A stretch of 64,000 bases of DNA from Methanolobus chelungpuianus (GTDB taxonomy: Archaea; Halobacteriota; Methanosarcinia; Methanosarcinales; Methanosarcinaceae), in contig NZ_JTEO01000004.1 in NCBI RefSeq assembly GCF_024500045.1, positions 124,001-188,000 of the forward strand, given 5' to 3'. This document shows, in pieces, positions 16,790 through 26,696 of this stretch; the stretch's first letter is position 1, and each line of letters starts with the position of its first letter. The translations under genes were made by a program, and so were the position numbers. The notes below the pieces were generated by a model. That model did not search any database and had not been told where the DNA came from. It saw only the letters and a program-made list of their open reading frames with translations.

Positions 16790-19447
16790 ATGAATCAGAT
16801 GACACCTGCCATGCAGCAGTATTATTCGGCCAAGGAGGAGTATGCAGATGCTCTCATATTTTTCAGGATGGGGGATTTCTACGAATCCTTTGGCGAAGAC
16901 GCAAAGACCATTGCCAGGGAACTGGAGATCACATTAACCACAAGGGGAAGGGGTAAGGACGGAAAGGAAATGCCGCTTGCGGGCATTCCTTACCATGCAA
17001 TTGACAACTACCTGCCCCGGCTCATTAAGAAGGGTTATAAGGTCGCCATATGCGAACAGCTCGAGGACCCTAAAACAGCCAAAGGGGTCGTGAAAAGGGG
17101 TGTCGTGCGTGTTGTCACGCCGGGTACTGCCATGGACCCATCCATGTTCCCGGATGCTTCGAACAACTATCTCATGGCGCTCTATGGGGAGGGGAAGGAT
17201 TTCGGGCTCGCGTTTCTGGATATCTCCACGGGCGAGTTCCTGACAACGCAGCTTGCGGACAGTTCTCCATACGACAGGATAGCAAGCGAGGCTGCGCGTA
17301 TGGGCCCCTCCGAGTGTATCATGCCACCTTCCATGCTTGCAGATGAGAAGCTGGTGGAACGGATAAGGGAACTGAAGATCATTATCCATGAATACGGGGA
17401 GGATGCCTTCGGGCAGGAATGCGCGGATAAGCTGCTGAAGGAACATTTCCATGTGTCCACACTTGAGGGCATGGGATGCAGCGGGCTACCCTTTGCAGTA
17501 TGTGCCGCAGGTGCAGCCCTGCAGTATGCTGTTGACACGCAGATGCGGGAGCTATCGCAGGTGCAGCAGCTCAAGACTTATTTTGACTCGGAGTTCATGG
17601 TGCTGGATGCCATCACCCTGCGCAACCTGGAGATAGTGAAGAACGTTAGGGGTGAGGGTAATGATTCCACCCTGCTGGGCGTGCTGGATGACACCAAGAC
17701 ACCCATGGGCGGAAGGCTTTTGCAGAAGTGGCTGCTCAAGCCTCTCGTATCTGTTGATGATATCAACCAGCGGCTGGATGCGGTCTCACAGCTCCTGGGC
17801 AGCACTCTTGTGAGGTTCGATCTCAGGTCCCACCTGTCCTATGTGAAGGACATGGAGAGACTGGTGGGAAGGGTCCTGTATGGCAATTCCAATGCAAGGG
17901 ACCTGGTGGCACTCAGAAGGTCGCTGGAGGCCGTGCCACAGGTAACCGAGTCCATGGAAGGATACGGGAAGTCCGGGCTGCTGGCGGATATCGTCTCACA
18001 GCTCTTTTCTTTCAGGGAGCTGGAGGAGCTCACGGGCCTGATAGGCAGGGCGATAGTGGATGAACCTCCTGTAAGTGTCAGGGATGGCGGGATGATAAAG
18101 TCCGGCTATAATGATAGGCTGGACGAGCTAAGAGGCATGTCAAAGAGCGGCAAGCACTGGATAGCCGAGTTCCAGCAGAAGGAACGCGACAGGACCGGCA
18201 TCAGGTCGCTGAAGGTGGGCTACAATAAGGTGTTCGGCTATTACCTGGAGGTCACCAAGGCCAATATATCCCAGGTACCGGACGATTACATCCGCAAGCA
18301 GACCATGACCAATGCGGAAAGGTTCTACACTCCGCAGCTCAAGGAGCGCGAGAGCGATATCCTCTCCGCTGACGAGAAGATGGTGGCCCTGGAGTATGAG
18401 ATATTGTGCGAGATCAATACGGTTGTGGCCTCCCATGCAAAACAGCTGCAGGATATTGCTGCAACCCTTGGAATGCTGGATGTGCTTGCCAACTTCGCCG
18501 AAGTGGCGGCTAATAACAATTACATAAGGCCCGGGATCACCAGCGATTGCAAGCTGCTTATCAGGGACGGGAGGCATCCGGTGGTCGAGAGCGCGGTCCC
18601 GGGTGGTTTCGTACCCAATGATGCGGACATGGACTGCCAGAACAATCAGTTCATGCTTATAACAGGACCCAACATGGCAGGTAAGTCCACATACATGCGC
18701 CAGATCGCGATGATAGTCATCATGGCGCAGGCAGGGTCCTTTGTGCCTGCCTCACATGCGTCCATCGGCATAGTGGACAGGGTGTTCACCAGGGTCGGGG
18801 CTTTTGATGACCTTGCCAGCGGGCAGAGCACATTCATGGTGGAGATGGTGGAGCTTGCCAACATCCTGAACAATGCAACCCCAAGAAGCCTTGTACTGCT
18901 GGATGAGATTGGAAGGGGCACCAGCACCTATGATGGATATAGCATAGCAAAGGCAGTGGTGGAGTATATCCACAACAAGGGACGCGTTGGCGTGAGATCG
19001 CTCTTCGCTACCCACTACCACCAGCTCACCGAGCTTGCAGGCGGCCTGAAACGGGTGAAGAACTTTCACATCGCAGTAAAAGAAGAAGGTGACGATCTGG
19101 TCTTCCTGAGGAAGATCGTGCCCGGTGCCACGGACAAAAGCTATGGCATCCATGTGGCAAGGATAGCAGGAGTACCCTTGAGCGTTACCAAGAGAGCTCG
19201 TGAGATCCTTGAAGATATAGAGAACGAGAGCGCCATCAGTATGAACGATACCAGGGCCGGCAGGAAGCACCGCAATAATGCCAAGTACACCCAGCTCATA
19301 CTCTTCGACCAGGCTGCCTCAGCAGAGGAAAGCAAACCGCATCCAGTTCTGGAGCAACTAAGGGAACTGGATGTCAACTCATTGACACCCCTTGAGGCGC
19401 TCAACAAGCTCAGCCAGATGAAGAGCAGGCTGGAACAAAAAGGATGA
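16790..19447 (+). CDS. mutS: DNA mismatch repair protein MutS
   Basis: About 885 residues. The N-terminal mismatch-recognition motif GDFYESF (about 27-33) contains the Phe-x-Glu wedge. The C-terminal ABC-type ATPase has Walker A GPNMAGKST (about 626), LLDEIGRGTSTYDG as Walker B/D-loop and ATHYHQL as switch. The C-terminal beta-clamp/tetramerisation region is partly present. A TTG at 16760 would add ten residues; ATG 16790 gives the standard MTPAMQQYYSAKEEYAD start a few residues in. The gene is bacterial in type, as known for Methanosarcinales. mutL is nearby but separated by an MFS gene. Confidence 0.96.
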   Translation: MNQMTPAMQQYYSAKEEYADALIFFRMGDFYESFGEDAKTIARELEITLTTRGRGKDGKEMPLAGIPYHAIDNYLPRLIKKGYKVAICEQLEDPKTAKGVVKRGVVRVVTPGTAMDPSMFPDASNNYLMALYGEGKDFGLAFLDISTGEFLTTQLADSSPYDRIASEAARMGPSECIMPPSMLADEKLVERIRELKIIIHEYGEDAFGQECADKLLKEHFHVSTLEGMGCSGLPFAVCAAGAALQYAVDTQMRELSQVQQLKTYFDSEFMVLDAITLRNLEIVKNVRGEGNDSTLLGVLDDTKTPMGGRLLQKWLLKPLVSVDDINQRLDAVSQLLGSTLVRFDLRSHLSYVKDMERLVGRVLYGNSNARDLVALRRSLEAVPQVTESMEGYGKSGLLADIVSQLFSFRELEELTGLIGRAIVDEPPVSVRDGGMIKSGYNDRLDELRGMSKSGKHWIAEFQQKERDRTGIRSLKVGYNKVFGYYLEVTKANISQVPDDYIRKQTMTNAERFYTPQLKERESDILSADEKMVALEYEILCEINTVVASHAKQLQDIAATLGMLDVLANFAEVAANNNYIRPGITSDCKLLIRDGRHPVVESAVPGGFVPNDADMDCQNNQFMLITGPNMAGKSTYMRQIAMIVIMAQAGSFVPASHASIGIVDRVFTRVGAFDDLASGQSTFMVEMVELANILNNATPRSLVLLDEIGRGTSTYDGYSIAKAVVEYIHNKGRVGVRSLFATHYHQLTELAGGLKRVKNFHIAVKEEGDDLVFLRKIVPGATDKSYGIHVARIAGVPLSVTKRAREILEDIENESAISMNDTRAGRKHRNNAKYTQLILFDQAASAEESKPHPVLEQLRELDVNSLTPLEALNKLSQMKSRLEQKG

Positions 19448-19468
19448 GTGGCGGAGTGCCGCCCTCAT
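19444..19468. terminator. Terminator hairpin after mutS
   Basis: ATGAG-t-GGCGG (19444-19454), loop AGTG, CCGCC-CTCAT (19459-19468) form a ten-bp stem with one bulge, followed by a T-rich stretch. It overlaps the mutS stop and separates it from the convergent MFS gene. Confidence 0.6.
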
Positions 19469-19487
19469 TTGTACTCTCTTGCTGCTT

Positions 19488-20672
19488 TTATGAGCGGATG
19501 TGGACAATATTCTTTCTTTGCAGTATCATCCACGCAACCAGCACAAGGGCGCCGCAGCTCAGGGCGATAGCGCCCAATATCCGTATCCGGTCCGTCCAGT
19601 CCTGGGACACCAGCCACATGCCCACTGCCCCCAGTGTGAAATAGGTGAATATCAGTAAAGATGATGCTGAGCCTGCGTCCTTGCGCACCTGCTCAAGAAC
19701 GAGGTGATTGCTGGGCGGGCGGCTGATGCCGATGGAATAGGTTATTATCGCCATGGGGATGGCAAAGCTCCATGGGCCGCGCTGGCCGATCGTAAGGATC
19801 AGTGCTGCTCCCAGCACAATCCCTGCAAATCCGGCTGTTATCATGTATCGTGAGTCTGTCCTTCCTGTGAGTTTCAGGCATGACATCGACCCTGCCATGA
19901 GTGCCAGGGCGTTGAAGGCGAAGAAGTAACTGAAGTTCTGCTCGCTCAGGCCAAATCCGTTGATGTACAGGGCAGAGGAACCGGCAATGAAGCTGTATAG
20001 CGGCAGGAGGCTCACGGACATCACCAGGACCATGATGACGTAGTTCCTGTTAAGCAGGAGCTTTCCGTATGAATGCATTACCCTTGAGAGAGGTGTTTCG
20101 GATGCTTCCTTCAGGGTCTCCGGTGTCCTCAGGACACCCATAAGGCCTATCACTCCCATCATTCCCTGGGCAAAGAATATCCAGTGCCATGAGAGGTATG
20201 CAAGTATCCAGCCTCCCAGGATTGGGGCAAACATGGGGGCCAGCGCCATGATTATGGCTATATAGGCAAGTATCCTCTCCCTTTCCTTGCCCGAGAAGAT
20301 GTCCTTGGTCATTGCCATTGACAAGGATGCACTGGCTGCAGCTCCTGCTGCCTGAAGTATACGGAATGCAATGAGCGTTGCCGCGCTGTTTGCCACTGCA
20401 CAGAGCATGCTGGCCAGGATGTATAGCGAGATGCCGGCTATCAGGGGCCTGCGTCGCCCGTACCTGTCCGATATGGGGCCGTAGAACAGCAGGAAAAAAG
20501 CATAGGTTACGAAAAAGGCAATGAGGATGAGATTGACCACTGAGAGGGACTTGTCCCATATCACTGCAAGGGAAGGGATGGCTGGCAGGATCATGTCCGT
20601 GGAAAAGGCAGGGAAGGCTGTCAAAAGTGCCAGCAGCGGTACTATGTTCTTTAGTTCGGCGGGTTTGTGCAT
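19488..20672 (-). CDS. Bcr/CflA-type drug-resistance MFS transporter
   Basis: 394 residues with 12 predicted membrane helices. The N-terminus (FSTDMILPAIPSLAVIWD) is typical of the DHA1 Bcr/CflA family. The loop 2-3 MFS motif is YGPISDRYGRRRPLIAGI, and the loop 4-5 arginine-containing helix is IAFRILQAAGAAA. It is a proton-driven exporter of unknown substrate. Its position between mutS and mutL is probably incidental. Confidence 0.9.
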   Translation of the reverse strand: MHKPAELKNIVPLLALLTAFPAFSTDMILPAIPSLAVIWDKSLSVVNLILIAFFVTYAFFLLFYGPISDRYGRRRPLIAGISLYILASMLCAVANSAATLIAFRILQAAGAAASASLSMAMTKDIFSGKERERILAYIAIIMALAPMFAPILGGWILAYLSWHWIFFAQGMMGVIGLMGVLRTPETLKEASETPLSRVMHSYGKLLLNRNYVIMVLVMSVSLLPLYSFIAGSSALYINGFGLSEQNFSYFFAFNALALMAGSMSCLKLTGRTDSRYMITAGFAGIVLGAALILTIGQRGPWSFAIPMAIITYSIGISRPPSNHLVLEQVRKDAGSASSLLIFTYFTLGAVGMWLVSQDWTDRIRILGAIALSCGALVLVAWMILQRKNIVHIRS

Positions 20673-20815
20673 CCTTAAGCCTTCTGATTTGATGTTGCTT
20701 CTAAAAACATGAACAGATATAACGTTTGTGTATAGTGGGCAATTGCATGACCTGCCGGCAAGGAAAAGTATGTGTATTCCCTGATACTTCTTAGGAATAG
20801 GTCAGGAAGAGGTAC

Positions 20816-22750
20816 ATGACTGAGCAAATTACAGGACCGGAACACGTGAGAAAGGAGGGAAAGATTACGGCCGACAAGGATTATGATCTGCAGGGTTCCA
20901 GGATACATGTACTGGACGAGTCCACGATAAACAAGATAGCTGCAGGAGAAGTCATCGAGCGTCCGGCATCCGTGGTCAAGGAGCTCATCGATAATTCCAT
21001 TGACGCTAACGCCACCGATATTCGAGTGGAAATAAAGGGGTCTGGCACGAAAAGCATACTTGTTGTTGACAACGGTTCCGGGATGAGCCACCAGGATGCT
21101 TCGCTGGCCTTCACGAAACATGCAACAAGCAAGATAAGCAGCATAGAGGACCTTGACCGTGTGCTCACCCTGGGTTTCAGGGGTGAGGCGCTTGCATCCA
21201 TAGCCTCGGTCTGCAGGGTCGAGCTTACGACCAGACAGGAAAACGATATTTCCGGAACCCGGGTGGTCGTAGATAGCAGCGGCATCAAGAGCATATCTCC
21301 GGCAGGCTCGGCTGTGGGAACCTCCATAGTCGTGAACGACCTCTTTTACAGTACTCCGGCACGGAAAAAGTACCTTAAGAGCCTGCGCACCGAACTTGCC
21401 AATATCACTGATGTGGTCACCAGGCACGCAGTAGCCCATCCCGGGATATCCTTCACCCTGGTGAGCGACGGCAAGGTCATCATTAGATCCCCAAGCTCAG
21501 GCGAGCTCTTTGACAGCATAGTTCACCTGTATGGCGCAGACGTTGCCCGTTCACTGGTACCTGTGGAATTCAGGTCCGAGTTTGTGTCCATATCCGGTTA
21601 CATATCCAAGCCTGAGCTGACCAGGAGCGGAACTGACCTCCAGGCTTTCTTTATCAATGGCAGGAGCATCTATTCCAGGGTGATAGCCAATGCTGTGAGA
21701 CTGGGATACTACACTCTCCTTCCTAAGGGGCGCTACCCCGCAGCCTTCCTGAAACTCGAAATCGATCCCTTCCATGTTGATGTGAATGTACATCCGACAA
21801 AAAGGGAAGTACGCCTGAGCCATGAGAAGGAAATAGAATCCGCCATTACCACCGCAGTGGAACAGGCACTCAGTACTGCTGATCTCATTCCTGAGCTCAG
21901 GATCACAAAGGAGAGCACTGTCCAGTCAAGGATACATGAGCCTGAGGCCCGCCCTCCTGAAAACGATGGAAGCGGAACTGCTCCCGCGGATCCTCTTTTC
22001 CGTGAGGGCAGGCAGGACTATCAGGAGAAGTACCGGCAGGAGTCTCTCCCTCAGCAGCCTTCGGTGGTCAGAGAGGAAAGCCAGTCTTATCGCTACCCTA
22101 TGAAAGATACCGAGAAACGGCTCATGAGAAGTGAGAGGCTCCAGGTAAAGCACGCGCCTCCTGTAAAGAAAAACGAGGCTTTTCCGGATGTGAAGGTGCT
22201 GGGCCAGTTCGCGGACCTGTACATACTCACTGAAAGCGAGGGGAAGCTTGTGCTGGTGGACCAGCATGCTGCCCATGAGCGTATCATGTACGAGCAGGTG
22301 CTTAAGATGCGGGACATGGGCTGGCAGGAACTTATCACGCCAGTGACCCTTGAGCTCAGTACAAAAGAAATGGCCATTATAGAGGACTACGTACCCTTCC
22401 TGGAACAGATAGGCTTCTCCATATCGGAATTCGGTCCGGGTGCTTATGTTGTCACCACGGTGCCAAGTATCTTTGGCAGGCTGGAGGAGCCGGGAATCGT
22501 TCACGATATTATTTCCGACCTGGTATCAGGAGGAAGGATCAGGGAGGATACCGAGGTGTATGACCGCCTGTGCAGCACCATGGCCTGCCGTGCGGCGATA
22601 AAGGCGGGTGCGGTATGCACTCCGGAGCAGATGCAGGGACTGCTGAGACAGTTGATGCTATGTGAGAACCCCTACACATGTCCTCATGGACGGCCTACCA
22701 TGGTCTCCTTCACAAAGGAGGAGCTGGGTAAGATGTTTGGCAGGACATGA
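20816..22750 (+). CDS. mutL: DNA mismatch repair endonuclease MutL
   Basis: 644 residues. GHKL ATPase N-domain: NKIAAGEVIERPASVVKEL with the catalytic Glu, DNGSGM, and GFRGEALASI. A variable Glu/Pro/Ser-rich linker spans about 365-455. The C-terminal domain carries the metal-binding nuclease motif DQHAAHERIMYE (about 482-493), which matches DQHAx2Ex4E, plus ACRAAIKAG and CPHGRP. It is therefore an endonuclease-type MutL that nicks the strand to be repaired, consistent with absence of MutH. ATG 20816 follows AGGAAGAGGT. Confidence 0.96.
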   Translation: MTEQITGPEHVRKEGKITADKDYDLQGSRIHVLDESTINKIAAGEVIERPASVVKELIDNSIDANATDIRVEIKGSGTKSILVVDNGSGMSHQDASLAFTKHATSKISSIEDLDRVLTLGFRGEALASIASVCRVELTTRQENDISGTRVVVDSSGIKSISPAGSAVGTSIVVNDLFYSTPARKKYLKSLRTELANITDVVTRHAVAHPGISFTLVSDGKVIIRSPSSGELFDSIVHLYGADVARSLVPVEFRSEFVSISGYISKPELTRSGTDLQAFFINGRSIYSRVIANAVRLGYYTLLPKGRYPAAFLKLEIDPFHVDVNVHPTKREVRLSHEKEIESAITTAVEQALSTADLIPELRITKESTVQSRIHEPEARPPENDGSGTAPADPLFREGRQDYQEKYRQESLPQQPSVVREESQSYRYPMKDTEKRLMRSERLQVKHAPPVKKNEAFPDVKVLGQFADLYILTESEGKLVLVDQHAAHERIMYEQVLKMRDMGWQELITPVTLELSTKEMAIIEDYVPFLEQIGFSISEFGPGAYVVTTVPSIFGRLEEPGIVHDIISDLVSGGRIREDTEVYDRLCSTMACRAAIKAGAVCTPEQMQGLLRQLMLCENPYTCPHGRPTMVSFTKEELGKMFGRT

Positions 22751-22793
22751 TTTGTCGGTAAATTTTAAAAGTATGAACTACAATTGACCTGAG

Positions 22794-23810
22794 ATGATCG
22801 ACCCGGTAAACAAATCCAAAATACCAGATGAATGGCTTGAACGCTCGCAGATGCCCCGCAAGGAGCTTGAAGAAGGCATACGGAGCGGAATGCTGGTTGT
22901 ACTTAGCAATGGCTCGGTGTTGAGGAGAGGTTTCACTACCGGGACAACGGCTGCACTTGCCGCAAAGGCTGCGGTGCTCTCTCTCGGAGGAGATGTGACC
23001 CGTGTATCGGTTCCCACACCGGTGGGACTGCGCGCCGAGCTTGATGTGAAGGCGGGCAAAGGGCATGCTGTTGCAGTCAAGATAAATAACGATCATGAGT
23101 CCGACATCACCCGGGGACTTGAGTTCGCTGCCGATGCCAGGGAGGCTGACGGCATTATAGTGAATGCGGGTCAGGGTGTCGGTATTGTCACCCGCAGCGG
23201 TCTTGAATCAAAAAAAGGACAGCCTGCCATCAATCCGCGCCCCATGGAGCAGATAAGGGCGGCTATCGAGGAAGCTGTGGAAGAGCTGAATCTGAGGGGC
23301 GCTGAAGTCACCATATATCTGCCCCGGGGGAAGGAGATCTCGAAGGAGACCCTCAACAGCCGTATAGGGATCATTGACGGCATATCTATTCTCGGCACCA
23401 CGGGTTTCGTTGAGCCCTGGAACGACCATCTTGGAGAGATGAAGGGAGACCTGATAAGGGAATCCGACAAGGTGGTGCTCACCACAGGCAGGATCGGTAT
23501 CAGGTACTCCACTATGCTCTTCCCCGAGCACACAGTGGTGCTTGCCGGAAGCCGTATCGATGAGGCTCTTGAGGCAGCGCACGGGGATATTGTGATATGC
23601 GGCCTGCCGGGCCTTGTCCTGAAATGGGGTGACCCGGACATGCTCAAGGACAGCGGGTTTGCCACCGTGGTGGAGATGCTTGAACTTGACCCCGGCAACG
23701 AGCGGCTTAAAAAGGCCTTTGAGGGAGCGATCGAAAAAGGCAAGGGTGCGCGCATTGTCGTTGTCGACCGTGACGGCACCGTGCTCATGGACAGTGGGGA
23801 CGGTATATGA
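22794..23810 (+). CDS. cbiD: Cobalt-precorrin-5B (C1)-methyltransferase CbiD
   Basis: 338 residues; acts in the anaerobic (early cobalt insertion) branch of cobamide biosynthesis, methylating C1. Recognised by [17 protein letters not shown] near residue 44, the repeat-rich middle, and GTTGFVEPW near 200. B12-type cofactors are essential to methanogens for methyl transfer. The end overlaps cbiE by 4 nt (ATGA). A TATA-like element (AATTTTAAAAG, about 22761) suggests a short-leader promoter of its own. Confidence 0.95.
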   Translation: MIDPVNKSKIPDEWLERSQMPRKELEEGIRSGMLVVLSNGSVLRRGFTTGTTAALAAKAAVLSLGGDVTRVSVPTPVGLRAELDVKAGKGHAVAVKINNDHESDITRGLEFAADAREADGIIVNAGQGVGIVTRSGLESKKGQPAINPRPMEQIRAAIEEAVEELNLRGAEVTIYLPRGKEISKETLNSRIGIIDGISILGTTGFVEPWNDHLGEMKGDLIRESDKVVLTTGRIGIRYSTMLFPEHTVVLAGSRIDEALEAAHGDIVICGLPGLVLKWGDPDMLKDSGFATVVEMLELDPGNERLKKAFEGAIEKGKGARIVVVDRDGTVLMDSGDGI

Positions 23811-24388
23811 TCATAGTAGGCGTGGGCGTCGGCCCGAAAATGCTGACCCGGGAGGCCATTGAGGCTATCAGTGCAGCTCCGGTGATCTACGGCTCGGAGC
23901 GGGCCATAGAGCTTGCCAGGGACCACATTAAGTGCGAGGCCCACCCGATCAAGAGTTTCAAGAACCTGCATCTGCTGCCCGCGGATGCTGTTGTGCTGTC
24001 CACAGGGGACCCTATGTTCTCAGGTCTCGGGAAGTTTGCAGGCGAGCATGACAGGGTTATCACGGGCGTTTCTTCCATACAGGCAGCATGTGCACGCTTC
24101 CATGTGGAAATGTCAAACCTGGCTATGATAACGGCCCACGGCAGGGACCCCGCCCCGGCAAGAGAGGCTCTTATACGCGAGCTCTCCATGGGGAAGAACA
24201 TCTTCCTTCTCCCCGCCGACAATTTCGGGCCGGCCGAGGTCGCGGGCATCCTGAAGGAAATGGGCATTGATGCCAGGATATGCATCTACGAGAATATCGG
24301 TTATTCTGATGAGAGGGCTGCGACGGGCACTCTAAGCGAACCTCCTCTGAACGAGTCTGATGTGTACTGTCTGATGGTCGTCAGATAA
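23807..24388 (+). CDS. cbiE: Cobalt-precorrin-7 (C5)-methyltransferase CbiE
   Basis: 193-residue SAM-dependent tetrapyrrole methyltransferase. Begins [21 protein letters not shown], followed by the family motif [14 protein letters not shown] and the SAM-pocket segment [19 protein letters not shown]. The usual partner CbiT is not adjacent. Translationally coupled to cbiD; next downstream is the cobalt transporter cbiM, separated by a 273-nt regulatory gap. Confidence 0.93.
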   Translation: MIIVGVGVGPKMLTREAIEAISAAPVIYGSERAIELARDHIKCEAHPIKSFKNLHLLPADAVVLSTGDPMFSGLGKFAGEHDRVITGVSSIQAACARFHVEMSNLAMITAHGRDPAPAREALIRELSMGKNIFLLPADNFGPAEVAGILKEMGIDARICIYENIGYSDERAATGTLSEPPLNESDVYCLMVVR

Positions 24389-24532
24389 TATCAAGTAAAC
24401 TTTCTTATCTTAAGTGCACTTTTATAAAAAGGCTTTAGCAGTTGACCGGGGTATTTCTCTGGCGATACAGATTTCAGTGTTTCATTAAAACATTTTAACA
24501 GATATGAATGATTATCGTTCAAACACTTATTA

Positions 24533-24590
24533 TCTATTTAAGTAACATGTGTCTACGGTAAAGTGAATCGTTATGTTTATTTACCATAAC
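24533..24590 (+). promoter_or_regulatory. cbiM promoter with nested inverted repeats (possible metal operator)
   Basis: TATA-like CTATTTAAG (about 24533-24541) lies about 120 nt before cbiM. Around the predicted start are GTTATG-N9-CATAAC (24570-24590) and the overlapping GGTAAA (24557-24562)/TTTACC (24580-24585). Because nikR lies elsewhere in the window, a Ni/Co-responsive operator is plausible. GGTAAAGTG here also occurs, on the opposite strand, upstream of the NicO gene (28272-28282 region). The rest of the 24389-24661 gap shows no gene and no cobalamin riboswitch that I can recognise. Confidence 0.4.
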
Positions 24591-24661
24591 ATGGTACCTC
24601 TATTAGCTCTAATCAATTCTACTTGATTTCGCAATGTTGGTAAAAAGGAAGGTGATCTCAG

Positions 24662-25360
24662 TTGCATATATTCGAAGGGTTCCTACCCTCTCCCTGGTGG
24701 CAGATCTGGTTTGCTGTCTCCATTCCCGTTATAATATATGGTATGTATCAGATGAACAAACTTGTGAGCGAGAGGCGCGAAGTGGTGCCTCTGCTTGCTG
24801 TTGCGGGCGCTTTCATATTCGTGCTGTCTTCCCTCAAGCTTCCTTCTGCGGTCACCATGAGCTCTTCTCACCCAACCGGTACAGGAATGGCTGCAATACT
24901 CTTTGGTCCAGCCATCACTTCTGTCCTGGGAGTCATCGTACTGCTCTACCAGTCACTCTTCCTCGCACACGGCGGTCTGACGACCCTTGGAGCAAACACC
25001 GCATCCATGGCAATAATCGGTCCCGTAGTAGCTTATGTGTTCTACAGGTCAGCTTCCAAAGCCGGAATGAACTTTTACCTGAATATCTTCCTTGCGACAG
25101 CTCTTGCCGATCTTGCAACTTATGTGATCACATCAGTTCAACTTGCCCTGGCCTTCCCTTCGGAGGTGGGCGGTGTCTATGCATCGTTCACAAAATTCGC
25201 CCTGATCTTTGCTGTAACCCAAATACCTCTCGCAGCTGTTGAAGGAGCTCTGACCGCACTTATCATGAAATATGTGGTGCAGATCAAGAGCGAGGTGCTT
25301 GTGGACCTGAATGTTCTCAGCTCTGCAGCTGTTACAAAGATCAAGGAGGCAATGGAATGA
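24662..25360 (+). CDS. cbiM: CbiM, substrate-binding component of cobalt ECF transporter
   Basis: 232-residue membrane protein that binds Co(II). The start is TTG at 24662, supported by GGTGATC at 24651-24657 and by the invariant N-terminus Met-His-Ile-x-Glu-Gly-Phe, whose amino terminus and His2 co-ordinate the metal in known CbiM/NikM structures. It also contains SSLKLPSAVTMSSSHPTGTGM with the conserved His. It overlaps cbiN by 4 nt. Ni versus Co specificity cannot be read from sequence; the adjacent cbiD and cbiE favour cobalt. Confidence 0.95.
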   Translation: MHIFEGFLPSPWWQIWFAVSIPVIIYGMYQMNKLVSERREVVPLLAVAGAFIFVLSSLKLPSAVTMSSSHPTGTGMAAILFGPAITSVLGVIVLLYQSLFLAHGGLTTLGANTASMAIIGPVVAYVFYRSASKAGMNFYLNIFLATALADLATYVITSVQLALAFPSEVGGVYASFTKFALIFAVTQIPLAAVEGALTALIMKYVVQIKSEVLVDLNVLSSAAVTKIKEAME

Positions 25361-25641
25361 AGCTTGAGTACATTGTGGGTATTGTACTTGTCCTCTTTGT
25401 AGCCCAGTTCCTCTATGGACTTGTGATGAACCCTGATTCCGAGTTCAGTGGTGCGGACAGTGCAGCCGAGGACGTGATAGCTGAGATCAATCCTGATTAT
25501 GAGCCCTGGTTCGGTGGGATCGGCTTCGAGCCTCCGGGCGGAGAGACCGAAAGCCTTCTATTTGCACTTCAGGCTGCTATCGGGTCTTTGATAATAGGAT
25601 ATACTCTGGGCTATTACAGGGGAAAGAACAAAGTCAACTAG
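25357..25641 (+). CDS. cbiN: CbiN, accessory cobalt transport protein
   Basis: 94-residue protein with one helix at each end and an extracytoplasmic loop (FSGADSAAEDVIAEINPDYEPWFGG), the standard CbiN topology. In known systems CbiN threads the CbiM loop to allow metal loading. Coupled to cbiM through an ATGA overlap. Confidence 0.95.
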   Translation: MKLEYIVGIVLVLFVAQFLYGLVMNPDSEFSGADSAAEDVIAEINPDYEPWFGGIGFEPPGGETESLLFALQAAIGSLIIGYTLGYYRGKNKVN

Positions 25642-25904
25642 CTGATGTAACTGTATTGGCGCTCACCCTTTTACGCTTTTTATGAGCACTCCGTCTCTGG
25701 TTTTTGCTATTGGTGTAGAATTCGTATGGTGGTTGGTACGCCGGATTGATGTTCTATTATTTTGTTATTCCTATTGCTATTGATTTCTTGATGTTGGGTT
25801 GACGAAAAACTTATCTATGAAGCAACCTCTGTTATTCTGGCTTATCTGGGGCCGATTATAATTTATCTATACAAAAACTGCTCCCGGATAAAACGTGGTA
25901 ATAT

Positions 25905-26687
25905 ATGGTAAACATTCTTGATGATTATGCGCTGATGAGCCCTTTAAGGTACAGGAATAACTGGCTCAAGCTATCCATAGTTACCTTCGGTATTCTCACA
26001 GGTGTATCTTCCACATCTCCTTTCACCCCTTTGATCATTGCCTGGTGCATGGGCTTTGCCACTGTGTATTTTGGCAGGACACCCCTTAAGTTCTATCTGA
26101 AGCTGCTCGCCCTGCCGGCAGGTTTTGTGTTAACGAGCGCCGTTATAATAGCTTTCTTCTTCGGTACAGGGGATACCCTGTTCTCGTTCGATATTGCGGG
26201 ATACACCCTTGCAGTAAAGAGCGGTGGCCTGAATATGGCACTTCTTGTACTCTCAAGGACCATCGGCGGCATGTCTTGCCTGTTCTTCCTCTCCCTCACG
26301 ACCCCCATGGTGGAACTGTTTGCAGTGCTGAAGGCAACCCGCTTCCCAGACTCTTTCGTGGAGATAGCCATGATGATGTATCGCTATATCTTTGTCTTCC
26401 TTGAGGTTGCAATGGGAATCAGGTATGCACAGACGGTGCGTCTTGGTTACCGGGATCTCAGGACGTCCTTCAGGTCGCTGGTCATGCTTGGCACCAACCT
26501 CTTCATACGCTCCTGGGAGCAGGGCGAGAAGCTGTACCTTTCCATGAATTCCAGATGTTACGACGGCAAGATGATACTGCTGGAGGAGAAAAGGCCGGTG
26601 AGGATGCCGGAAGTCCTGCTTACATGCGGCTATTTTGTGCTGGTGCTGGTTGTCTTCTATCTTACAAGAGGTATAACCCTTATATGA
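25905..26687 (+). CDS. cbiQ: CbiQ, transmembrane coupling component of cobalt transporter
   Basis: 260-residue EcfT/CbiQ-type membrane protein. Has hydrophobic helices, SPFTPLIIAW and the coupling-helix motif YLSMNSRCYDG near 215. A separate TATA-like TATAATTTATC near 25857-25868 in the 263-nt gap after cbiN suggests that cbiQO has its own promoter, although it belongs functionally with cbiMN. The gap holds no gene. Confidence 0.93.
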   Translation: MVNILDDYALMSPLRYRNNWLKLSIVTFGILTGVSSTSPFTPLIIAWCMGFATVYFGRTPLKFYLKLLALPAGFVLTSAVIIAFFFGTGDTLFSFDIAGYTLAVKSGGLNMALLVLSRTIGGMSCLFFLSLTTPMVELFAVLKATRFPDSFVEIAMMMYRYIFVFLEVAMGIRYAQTVRLGYRDLRTSFRSLVMLGTNLFIRSWEQGEKLYLSMNSRCYDGKMILLEEKRPVRMPEVLLTCGYFVLVLVVFYLTRGITLI

Positions 26688-26696
26688 GGTGAAAAA

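Noticed and set aside
24389-24661. Possible cobalamin riboswitch before cbiM
   Set aside because: No B12-box-like segment or matching fold was recognised; only short inverted repeats compatible with a protein operator.
24634-25242. 202-codon frame overlapping cbiM on the same strand
   Set aside because: Cys- and Ser-rich out-of-frame translation; the cbiM frame matches its family from end to end and has the ribosome site.
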